The notes under the pieces are model-generated. The model ran no database searches. It was not told the DNA's origin and saw nothing but the letters and a program-made list of their open reading frames with translations. From NCBI GenBank assembly GCA_005888515.1, contig VAZR01000058.1, positions 1 to 5,843 of the forward strand: DNA of 5,843 nt, written 5' to 3'. The position numbers and the translations under genes are program-made. Below are positions 1 through 5,843 of this stretch, piece after piece; the stretch's first letter is position 1; the number at the start of each line of letters is the position of its first letter. Source of the DNA: Alphaproteobacteria bacterium. GTDB taxonomy: Bacteria > Pseudomonadota > Alphaproteobacteria > ATCC43930 > CGMCC-115725.

Positions 1-89
1 GATCGCGAAGATATAAGGTCGTAAATACACCGATTGGTACAGCGGTTTCGCGGCCTGCGGCGGCAGGATGAGCACATTAGGAGAAGGCA
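1..89 (+). other. Leader region upstream of the hybrid kinase gene
   Basis: This 89-base stretch precedes the first gene. The first 30 or so bases are richer in A/T than the rest of the window, which would suit a promoter, but I see no convincing -35/-10 pair. A sigma-54-like match around 36-51 has the wrong spacing. Forward frame 3 is open from the window edge to a TGA at 69-71, so an upstream gene could end here. One reverse frame is also open across the region. Neither can be decided from so little sequence. Confidence 0.35.
79..87 (+). promoter_or_regulatory. Ribosome binding site of the hybrid kinase gene
   Basis: AGGAGAAGG lies just before the ATG at 90. The AGGAG core (79-83) is six bases from the start codon, a near-ideal Shine-Dalgarno arrangement. 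This supports the ATG at 90 over the next in-frame ATG at 156 (residue 23), which has no purine-rich sequence ahead of it. Confidence 0.75.
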
Positions 90-3000
90 ATGCGCAGTCG
101 ACCGGGTGAAGGCGGACCGGAGGCGGTGAAGGCCAACGAGGCGGGGCGTTCGCTAATGCGGCGCTGGATGCAGCTCGGCTTGACCGGGCGCATGTTCCTG
201 CTCGTCGTCATCGCCGTCTTGCCGGCGTTGGTCATTCAGGCGGTCAACGAATATGCCCTGCGCACCTCGCGCGAGGATGAGATCCGCCAGCGCGTGATCC
301 AGATCACCAAACAGTTTGGCGAAGAAATCCAGGCGATCCGAGCGGGCGCCTCGCAGCTATTGATTGCGCTCGGCGAGCTCGACGAGGTTCAGAAGCACGA
401 TACGCCGGAGTGCGGCGCGACTTTCGCCAAGCTCAAGGCCAGGTTTGAGTCATACGTCCGGATCGGTGCGGCGGACGCCACCGGCAAGGTTTTCTGCTCG
501 ACCGGAACGACGATGGAAGCGTCGGTCGCGGATACCGAGTTTTTTAAGCGCGCGATCGTCGGTGACGGCCTTGCCGTCGGCAATTACTTCGTCGATCAGG
601 CGACGAAGGAAAAGATGATTCACTTTGCCGAGCGGTTCTACGACGCGAACGGCAAGGTTAATGGCATCGTGTTCGCCGGCCTCGATCTGAAATGGCTTGC
701 CGAACATCTGAAGGAACGCGGGCTGACCCCGTCGCAGTCGATCCTGATCGCTGACCGCCTCGGCAACATCGTCGCGCGGCTGCCGAACGGCGAGGCGCTG
801 GTCGGCAAAAACATGCGCAAATCGCATGAAGACATCATGGACGGCTACAGCGACGGCTGGGAGGAGGCCGCCGGCGTCGACGGCATCATGCGGATTTTCG
901 GTTACAATCCGGCTCAGCTGCCGCCGAAGGATTTCTTCCTTAGTGCTGGCCAATCCAAAGTCGAGGCGATGGAGCCGATCGAGGCCGCGACCAAGCGCGG
1001 CATCCTGCTCATCCTGCTCGGTCTGTTGGCGGCGATGTATCTGGCCTGGGTCGGCGGCCGGCGGTTTATCAAGCGGCCGATCGCCAATCTTTTGGAAGGC
1101 ACCAGCGAATGGGGCAAGGGCCATTACGACGTCCGCGTCAAGGTCGATGACCGGGCCTCCGAGATCGGCCGCCTCGGGATCGCCTTCAACGACATGGCCG
1201 ACGCCCTGGCGGCGCGGCACGCGGCGCAGCAGCGCGCCGAAGAAGAGCTGCGTCACCTGAACGCGACCCTCGAATCCCGGATCGGCCGGCGCACCCTCGA
1301 ACTGGAGGAAGCCAACCGGGCCAAGTCGCAGTTCCTCGCCAAGATGAGCCATGAGATCCGCACGCCGGTGAACGGCGTTCTCGGCATGCTGGAGCTGGTG
1401 AGGCAGACCAAATTGGATACGCGCCAGCAGCGCTATCTCGACACCGCGCGCCGGTCGGCGGAGACGTTGCTCGGGATCATCAACGGCATCCTCGATATCT
1501 CGAAGATCGAGGCCGGCAAGATCGAGCTCGAGCAGGCTTCGTTCGATCTGCGCGATCTGGTCGAAGAGGTCACCGAAACCTTTGCCGACGTCGCATACGG
1601 CAAGGGACTGGAGCTGACCTGCACGATCCCGGCGAACCTGCCGACGGCGCTGGTCGGCGATGCCGGACGGCTGCGCCAGATCATGACCAACCTGGTCGGC
1701 AATGCCATCAAGTTCACCGAAAAGGGCGAGGTCGGACTTCGCGTCGAGGCCGTCGAGGCCGACGCGGCTTCGGCTTTCATCGCCTTTGACGTGACCGACA
1801 CCGGCATCGGCATCCCGGCCGACAAACAGCGGCACATCTTTGACGCTTTCGCCCAGGCCGACAGCTCGACCACCCGCCGTTACGGCGGCACCGGGCTCGG
1901 TCTCAGCATCGCCAAGCAGCTCTGCGAGATGATGGGCGGCACGATCGACCTGACCAGCGAGCCGGGCCGCGGCTCGACCTTCCGCTTCACCGCCCGTTTC
2001 GGCCGGCAGAGCGAGGGCGCGCAGCCGGTCGACACCGGCCTGCTGCTGTTCCAGGGCATGGCGGTGCTCGTCGTCGAAGACAACGCGGTCCGCCGACGCA
2101 ACATAAAAGACCAGCTGGTGAGCTGGGGCATTCGCGTCGGCGAGGCGGAGAACGGCGCCGCGGCGCTCGCCGAGCTACGCACCGCAGCCGCCCGCAACGA
2201 GCGGTTCGAGCTGGCGATCATCGACATCGATCTCCCGGACGTGAATGGCGTCGAACTGGTGCGCAGCATCAAGGCCGATCCGGCGAATGCCGAGCTGCGG
2301 CTGGTCATGTTGACCTCGCGCGATCACGAGATCGACCAGATGGGCGATATGCGCGCCCACGTCGCCGGCAGCTTGGTCAAGCCCGTGCGTCAGTCGGCCT
2401 TGCGCGATTGCCTTATCGCGATCGACGGCGACATCGAGCCGGCCGCTGCGGCATCGGAATTGCCGCCGCCAACGCCCCCTGAGGGGGTTGCCGGCGCGCG
2501 CGTGCTGCTGGTCGAGGACAACCCGGTCAATCTCGAAGTCGCGGTCGGTATTCTCGAGAGCTTCGGCTGCAAGGTGGAGACCGCGACCAACGGCCTGGAA
2601 GCGCTCGATCGCTATGCCAACGGCGATTACGGCCTGATCTTCATGGATTGCCAGATGCCCGAGATGGACGGGTTCGAGGCGACCTCGGAGATTCGCAAAC
2701 AGGAAGTGAAATCGGATCGCCGCACCCCGATCGTCGCGCTGACCGCGAGCGCGATCGAAGGCGACCGCGAGCAATGCCTCGCTTCGGGCATGGACGATTA
2801 CGTGCCGAAGCCGTTCACCACCGACCAGATGCGGTCGGCGCTCGTGACGTGGCTCAGCCCCGCGACGCGCAGCGGTGCCAAGCGCGACCATCTGACGTTG
2901 GTGGCGTCGGCGCGCCCGCCGGCTGCCGTCCCGCCGGCACCGCCACCCGTGCCGCTGCCGACCGAGCCGATCGACGAGGCGGTGCTCAACAACTTGGCGC

Positions 3001-3317
3001 AGCTGCAGCGCGAAGGTCGTCCGGACATCGTCAACCGCGTGATCACGCTGTTCCTCGAAAGCGCGCCGGCGCTGTTGAGGGATCTGCAGGAAGCCGTGGC
3101 CAAGGGCGATGCGGCAGTGCTTCACCGCGCCAGCCACACGCTGAAATCGGCCAGCGCCAACGTCGGCGCCGCGCTGTTGTCGGCGCATTGCAGGGAATTG
3201 GAAGCGATGGCGCGGACCGGGCCAGTGGCTGATGCGGCAGCCCGCGTCGCAACGATCGCCGAGGATTATCAGCAAGCGCAAGCTGCCCTAACGGCCCGCC
3301 TGCCGCGAGTTGCCTGA
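90..3317 (+). CDS. Membrane-bound hybrid sensor histidine kinase (Cache-HAMP-HisKA-HATPase-REC-REC-HPt)
   Basis: This is an inner-membrane sensor kinase of 1075 residues carrying a full internal phosphorelay. Visible order: cytoplasmic N-terminus 1-33; TM1 about 34-52; periplasmic sensor about 53-302, resembling a double Cache fold, with cysteines C108 and C136; TM2 about 303-321; HAMP 322-376 with the SEIGRLGIAFNDM signature; coiled coil 377-412; HisKA with phospho-accepting H421 in HEIRTP; HATPase with N box NLVGNAIKF (534-542), G1 DTGIGI (570-575), F box F584/F587 and G2 GGTGLGLS (599-606). Receiver 1 (about 657-775) keeps E663/D664, D712, T742 and K764. Receiver 2 (about 803-920) keeps E809/D810, D853, T885 and K907. 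A proline-rich tether (942-959) leads to an HPt domain with H1016 in SHTLKSAS. All catalytic residues look intact, so kinase and relay activity are expected. The ligand cannot be read from the sequence. The stop codon overlaps the next start, so the two proteins are probably made together. The organisation recalls BarA/TorS-type tripartite kinases with one extra receiver. Family assignment is secure; the sensor fold is less so. Confidence 0.96.
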   Translation: MRSRPGEGGPEAVKANEAGRSLMRRWMQLGLTGRMFLLVVIAVLPALVIQAVNEYALRTSREDEIRQRVIQITKQFGEEIQAIRAGASQLLIALGELDEVQKHDTPECGATFAKLKARFESYVRIGAADATGKVFCSTGTTMEASVADTEFFKRAIVGDGLAVGNYFVDQATKEKMIHFAERFYDANGKVNGIVFAGLDLKWLAEHLKERGLTPSQSILIADRLGNIVARLPNGEALVGKNMRKSHEDIMDGYSDGWEEAAGVDGIMRIFGYNPAQLPPKDFFLSAGQSKVEAMEPIEAATKRGILLILLGLLAAMYLAWVGGRRFIKRPIANLLEGTSEWGKGHYDVRVKVDDRASEIGRLGIAFNDMADALAARHAAQQRAEEELRHLNATLESRIGRRTLELEEANRAKSQFLAKMSHEIRTPVNGVLGMLELVRQTKLDTRQQRYLDTARRSAETLLGIINGILDISKIEAGKIELEQASFDLRDLVEEVTETFADVAYGKGLELTCTIPANLPTALVGDAGRLRQIMTNLVGNAIKFTEKGEVGLRVEAVEADAASAFIAFDVTDTGIGIPADKQRHIFDAFAQADSSTTRRYGGTGLGLSIAKQLCEMMGGTIDLTSEPGRGSTFRFTARFGRQSEGAQPVDTGLLLFQGMAVLVVEDNAVRRRNIKDQLVSWGIRVGEAENGAAALAELRTAAARNERFELAIIDIDLPDVNGVELVRSIKADPANAELRLVMLTSRDHEIDQMGDMRAHVAGSLVKPVRQSALRDCLIAIDGDIEPAAAASELPPPTPPEGVAGARVLLVEDNPVNLEVAVGILESFGCKVETATNGLEALDRYANGDYGLIFMDCQMPEMDGFEATSEIRKQEVKSDRRTPIVALTASAIEGDREQCLASGMDDYVPKPFTTDQMRSALVTWLSPATRSGAKRDHLTLVASARPPAAVPPAPPPVPLPTEPIDEAVLNNLAQLQREGRPDIVNRVITLFLESAPALLRDLQEAVAKGDAAVLHRASHTLKSASANVGAALLSAHCRELEAMARTGPVADAAARVATIAEDYQQAQAALTARLPRVA

Positions 3318-3319
3318 TG
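3315..3319 (+). promoter_or_regulatory. TGATG stop/start overlap (translational coupling)
   Basis: The TGA stop of the hybrid kinase (3315-3317) shares its final A with the ATG of the next gene (3317-3319). Only a weak purine stretch (gcgag, near 3305-3309) precedes this ATG, so re-initiation by the terminating ribosome is the likely mode of translation. This would keep the two proteins in a fixed ratio. Confidence 0.85.
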
Positions 3320-4867
3320 GCGGAGTCGTCTCAACGGGCGGGCCCGTTGATCTTGATCGCCGACGATGACGAGACCGAACGGTTTCTGCAGCGGCAGGTG
3401 CTGGAGCCGGAAGGCTTCGAGATCATCGAGGCGAAAAACGGCCTGGCAGCGCTTGAGGCGTTCAACCAAGGCAAGCCCGATCTCGTCATCCTCGACGTGA
3501 TGATGCCGGAGATGAGCGGCTTCGAGGTGTGCCAGGCGATCCGCACCTTGCCGGGCGGCCGCAATACGCCGGTGTTGATGGCGACCGCGCTCGACGACGT
3601 CGACTCGATCGACCGCGCCTATCGCGTCGGCGCGACGGATTTCATCGGCAAGCCGATCAACTGGCCGGTATTGCCGCACCGGGTGCGTTACATGCTGCGC
3701 GCCCACGATACCCTGCGAAATCTGATCGTCAGTCAGGAGCGTCTTGCCGAGGCGCAGCGCATCGCCGGCGTCGGCAACTTTCGCTGGCTGCCGCACAGCA
3801 AGCTGCTCGAATGCTCGGCCGAGCTGTGCCGGATGCTGGGGCTCGGCGAACACGCCCGCGCGCTGCACATCCGCAACGTATTGCGGCGAATTCCGCCCTC
3901 TGATCGGAGAACCGTCACGCGGGCTCTGCGCCGCGGCTTGGAGGGCAACAAGGTCGACCTCGATCATCGGATGGTAACGCTCGAGGGCGAGGTACGGACC
4001 CTGTATTTGCGGGCCGAGATCTCGGCCGCCGAGGATGACACCGCCTATCTGCAAGGTTCGGTCCAGGACATCACCGAGCGCAAACGGACCGAGATTGAGC
4101 TCGCCGCCGCGCGCGACGAGGCGCGCACCGCCGATGCCGCCAAAACCGCCTTCCTTGCCGCGATGAGCCATGAATTGCGCACGCCGCTCAATGCCATCAT
4201 CGGGTTCAGCGAGATGATCGCCGAGCAGGCGTTCGGGCCGATTGGCCAGGGCCGTTACGTCGACTACGCCCGCAACACCGGCAAGGCCGGGCAGCAGATG
4301 CTCGGCTTTGTCGTCGATGTCTTGACCATCGCGCAGCTCGAGGCAGGCCGCTTTGATCTCGACCGGCAGAACGTCGAGCTTGTCGAAGCGGCCGAGGCGA
4401 TTGTCGCTGAGTTCCGCGGTTGTGAGCTAGGCCGGGGCCGCGAAATTACGCTCACGGTTAAGGGGGCGCCCGGCCGGGTCAATGCGGATCCGAGGGCGAT
4501 CCAGCAGATGCTATCGAAGCTGTTGTCGAACGCCGCGAAGTTCAGTCCGCCGGAAGCGGTGATCCAGGTGACGATCGCCGCTGGAGGCGAGGGCTTCACG
4601 CGGCTGAGCGTCACCGATCGCGGAACCGGCATGACGCCGGAAACCGCCGCGATGGCGGTTCGCCCGTTCCGCCAGGTCGATGGCCGTTTGGCCCGCAAGT
4701 TCGGCGGCACCGGGCTCGGGCTCAGCATCGTCAACGGATTGATCGAGCGCCATGGCGGCCGTCTGACAATCGATAGCGCGCCGCAGCAGGGAACCTGCGC
4801 CTCGCTCGAGTTCCCGGCGATCCGGGCCGAGACCGAGCAGAGGCGGATTGCCGCGGTCGCCGACTAG
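3317..4867 (+). CDS. Soluble receiver-PAS-histidine kinase with PleC-like kinase core
   Basis: This 516-residue cytoplasmic protein has no membrane segment or signal peptide. It begins with a receiver domain (about 11-128) with acidic D16-D18, phospho-acceptor D60 in LVILDVMMPEMSG, T90 and K112. A divergent PAS-like segment follows (about 141-250), ending in the typical PAS-to-kinase junction DITERKR (251-257). HisKA has H285 in SHELRTPLNAIIGFSEM, and HATPase has N405 in KLLSNAAKF, G1 DRGTGM (434-439), F451 and G2 GGTGLGLS (463-470). The GFSEM....FGPIG....YVDYA pattern and the LEAGRFDL end of the dimerisation helix resemble the PleC/DivJ group of alphaproteobacterial kinases. All residues for both phospho-acceptance and ATP-dependent autophosphorylation are present. 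Its coupling to the upstream HPt-bearing kinase suggests that the receiver is loaded by H1016 and then modulates this kinase; that is inference. No DNA-binding or other output domain is present, so its target response regulator lies outside the window. The start at 3317 fits the usual short lead-in to a receiver beta strand. Confidence 0.95.
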   Translation: MAESSQRAGPLILIADDDETERFLQRQVLEPEGFEIIEAKNGLAALEAFNQGKPDLVILDVMMPEMSGFEVCQAIRTLPGGRNTPVLMATALDDVDSIDRAYRVGATDFIGKPINWPVLPHRVRYMLRAHDTLRNLIVSQERLAEAQRIAGVGNFRWLPHSKLLECSAELCRMLGLGEHARALHIRNVLRRIPPSDRRTVTRALRRGLEGNKVDLDHRMVTLEGEVRTLYLRAEISAAEDDTAYLQGSVQDITERKRTEIELAAARDEARTADAAKTAFLAAMSHELRTPLNAIIGFSEMIAEQAFGPIGQGRYVDYARNTGKAGQQMLGFVVDVLTIAQLEAGRFDLDRQNVELVEAAEAIVAEFRGCELGRGREITLTVKGAPGRVNADPRAIQQMLSKLLSNAAKFSPPEAVIQVTIAAGGEGFTRLSVTDRGTGMTPETAAMAVRPFRQVDGRLARKFGGTGLGLSIVNGLIERHGGRLTIDSAPQQGTCASLEFPAIRAETEQRRIAAVAD

Positions 4868-4908
4868 ACCTCGGCGGTGAAAGACCGGTCCACCGGCAAA
4901 TCAGTAGC

Positions 4909-4924
4909 ATTAAAAATTAATTAA
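4909..4924 (+). promoter_or_regulatory. A/T-only tract, possible promoter or operator element of the transporter gene
   Basis: ATTAAAAATTAATTAA is 16 consecutive A/T bases in otherwise GC-rich DNA and includes the palindrome TTAATTAA (4917-4924). It lies 59 bases before the transporter ATG, where an upstream promoter element or a regulator-binding site would be expected. Its function is inferred from composition and position only; no consensus promoter boxes are claimed. Confidence 0.35.
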
Positions 4925-4974
4925 GCCATTCGGGCTAGGCATAAGCGCTGACCGAGCGTCACGCACCGATTAGT

Positions 4975-4980
4975 GAGGAA
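4975..4980 (+). promoter_or_regulatory. Ribosome binding site of the transporter gene
   Basis: GAGGAA ends three bases before the ATG at 4984, with the AGG core (4976-4978) five bases away. This good Shine-Dalgarno match selects the start at 4984 over the in-frame ATG at 5065 (residue 28), which has only a weak GAAGA ahead of it. Confidence 0.7.
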
Positions 4981-4983
4981 AAA

Positions 4984-5843
4984 ATGTCGGATCGCGCTAT
5001 CTCGCCGCCGCTCTCGGCTCCGGCTGGTTCTCCGGCTGAATCCCCGGCTGAATCCGAAGACAACATGGCGTTGATCGCCAGGCTGCTGCCGCTCGATATC
5101 GCCGTTTTCCTCGTCTACTTCACGATCGGCGCGCCGCTGCCTGTCCTTTCGCTGTTCGTCCACGATCGGCTCGGCTTCGACCCGATCATCGTCGGCATCG
5201 TGATCGGCGCCCAGGCGGCCGCGACGTTATTGGCCCGGCCGCTGGCCGGCGGCGTTTCGGATCGGCGCGGTACCCGCGCGGCTGTAATGATCGGGGCGCT
5301 GATCTCGATACTAGCCGGGATGTTCTACTTCATCGGGACGTTGCTGGAGTTCAGTCCGATCGCGGCCCTGGTGGCGATCCTCGCCGGCCGCATGGCGCTC
5401 GGGCTCGGCGACAGCTTGTTCCTGACCGGCGCGATGGCCTGGGGCGTGCAGCTGGGCGGCCCGAAAAATGCCGGCAAGGGTCTGATGTCGGTCGGCATCG
5501 CACTCTATGCGGCGATGGCAATCGGCGCGCCGTTGGGCATTGCGATCTTCAACAGCAGCGGCGGCTTTGCCGTGCTGGCGCTGATCGTCGCCGCGACGCC
5601 GCTCTTGGCCTGCCTGATCGCCCAGCGGCTACCGGCGCAGCCGGTGGTCGCCGGCGCCCGCATCCCGCTGCGCGAGGTGTTCGGCCTGATCTGGCGTCCC
5701 GGCGCCGGTGTCGCGCTGTCGGGGGTAGGATTTGCCGTGATCGCCGCCTTCATCACCCTGTATTACCAGTCACACGGCTGGGACGGCGCGGCCTACGGCC
5801 TGACCGCTTTTGGCGCCGCCTTTATCGTCGCGCGGCTGTTCTT
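4984..5843 (+). CDS. MFS transporter, YhhS/YfcJ family (3' end outside window)
   Basis: The frame stays open from the ATG at 4984 to the window edge, giving 286 complete codons, about 70% of a typical 12-TM major facilitator of roughly 400 residues. A Pro/Ser/Ala/Glu-rich cytoplasmic tail (1-27) precedes hydrophobic helices near 38-58, 67-87, 99-120, 125-147, 168-190, 194-213, 241-262 and 270 onward. MFS motif A is present in the TM2-TM3 loop (GGVSDRRGTR, 89-98, with D93), motif B in TM4 (R136 and G140-L-G142), and a motif C-like GAPLG (181-185) in TM5. Two stretches closely resemble E. coli YhhS as I recall it: YFTIGAPLPVL (45-55) and GFAVIAAFITLYYQSHGWDG (249-268). This places it in the YhhS/YfcJ group, whose members are predicted proton-driven exporters with poorly defined substrates, sometimes labelled arabinose efflux permeases. 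The substrate is unknown here. It follows the kinase genes after a 116-base gap, so a separate promoter is more likely than read-through. Confidence 0.92.
   Translation, partial: MSDRAISPPLSAPAGSPAESPAESEDNMALIARLLPLDIAVFLVYFTIGAPLPVLSLFVHDRLGFDPIIVGIVIGAQAAATLLARPLAGGVSDRRGTRAAVMIGALISILAGMFYFIGTLLEFSPIAALVAILAGRMALGLGDSLFLTGAMAWGVQLGGPKNAGKGLMSVGIALYAAMAIGAPLGIAIFNSSGGFAVLALIVAATPLLACLIAQRLPAQPVVAGARIPLREVFGLIWRPGAGVALSGVGFAVIAAFITLYYQSHGWDGAAYGLTAFGAAFIVARLF
5020..5055 (+). repeat. 12-bp in-frame tandem repeat in the transporter N-terminus
   Basis: Two perfect adjacent copies of CCGGCTGAATCC (5032-5043 and 5044-5055) are preceded by a decayed third copy, CCGGCTGGTTCT (5020-5031). The unit length is a multiple of three, so copy changes would keep the frame. 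The repeat encodes alternating PAES/PAGS residues in the cytoplasmic tail before TM1. It most likely arose by replication slippage. Confidence 0.8.

Larger units (their letters stand above)
4868..4983. other. Intergenic region between kinase pair and transporter
   Basis: This 116-base gap holds an 8-base palindrome GACCGGTC (4883-4890). The outer arms CGGTG (4875-4879) and CACCG (4891-4895) flank it and could form a weak hairpin. No T-run follows, so it is a poor intrinsic terminator. Next comes an all-A/T tract (4909-4924), then a short CGCT/AGCG repeat (4946-4958), then the transporter ribosome binding site. The gap and A/T tract suggest that the transporter has its own promoter, but I cannot place -35 and -10 boxes with confidence. 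Confidence 0.5.

Noticed and set aside
36..51. Sigma-54-like promoter (TTGGTAC ... TTTCGC).
   Set aside because: The GG and GC elements are separated by 12 bases instead of the required 10, and flanking bases match poorly.
3..71. Possible 3' end of an upstream gene: forward frame open from the window edge to TGA at 69-71.
   Set aside because: Only 22 codons are visible with mixed third-position composition and no recognisable motif. A reverse frame is equally open, so neither can be called.
68..109. Tiny 13-codon frame (ATG at 68, TGA at 107-109) overlapping the hybrid kinase start, as a possible leader peptide.
   Set aside because: No ribosome binding site at a suitable distance, no amino-acid run or attenuator-like hairpin. 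The strong binding site at 79-87 serves the ATG at 90.
1743..1760. Nine-base tandem duplication GTCGAGGCC within the ATPase domain of the hybrid kinase.
   Set aside because: It adds one VEA repeat in a loop-like region between strands; the frame and catalytic boxes are unaffected, so it is a minor variation.
450..1835. Long open frame on the - strand opposite the hybrid kinase (461 codons), with others at 2175-3281 and 3269-4171.
   Set aside because: These are antisense shadows typical of GC-rich genes. The + strand frames encode complete, recognisable domains, while the antisense products are low-complexity and rich in Arg, Asp and Gln without recognisable motifs.
1883..1911. 29-base near-identical repeat (one mismatch) between the two kinase genes, matching 4702-4730.
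   Set aside because: It encodes the conserved G2 box of the ATPase domain in both. Shared protein motif plus strong codon bias explains it, and similarity does not extend into flanking DNA as a recent duplication would.
4875..4896. Intrinsic terminator after the second kinase gene.
   Set aside because: The possible stem is only five base pairs with an 11-base loop, and no T-run follows.
4946..4958. Hairpin CGCT-5-AGCG in the transporter leader.
   Set aside because: A four-base stem of this kind is expected by chance in GC-rich DNA.

Overview
The window looks like chromosomal DNA of a GC-rich alphaproteobacterium, most likely a Hyphomicrobiales member near Bradyrhizobium/Rhodopseudomonas. 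That placement is an inference. It rests on strong G/C bias at third codon positions, a PleC/DivJ-like histidine kinase core in the second gene, and the style of multidomain hybrid kinase in the first. No RNA gene, insertion sequence, CRISPR array or phage gene is visible. All three genes are on the + strand, and there is no gene-free stretch longer than about 300 bases.

Layout: (1) 1-89 is a short leader ending in a good ribosome binding site. (2) 90-3317 encodes a 1075-residue membrane-bound hybrid histidine kinase: TM, periplasmic double-Cache-like sensor, TM, HAMP, HisKA, HATPase, receiver 1, receiver 2, proline-rich linker, HPt. (3) 3317-4867 encodes a 516-residue soluble protein: receiver, PAS, PleC-type HisKA, HATPase. 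Its ATG overlaps the preceding stop codon (TGATG), so the two are almost certainly co-translated. (4) 4868-4983 is a 116-base intergenic gap with an all-A/T tract and small inverted repeats. (5) 4984 to the window end is the 5' part (286 codons) of a major facilitator superfamily transporter of the YhhS/YfcJ type.

Working model: the membrane kinase senses a periplasmic signal, autophosphorylates at H421, passes phosphate to its receivers (D712, D853), and then to its HPt histidine (H1016). The receiver of the second protein (D60) is the obvious candidate acceptor. That protein has no DNA-binding domain and is itself an apparently active histidine kinase (H285), so the locus looks like a relay feeding a second kinase. 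The final regulator must be encoded elsewhere. The transporter is probably a separate transcription unit.

These are recognisable families. I found no wholly new system. The most unusual aspect is the predicted kinase-to-kinase series circuit in one translationally coupled pair.
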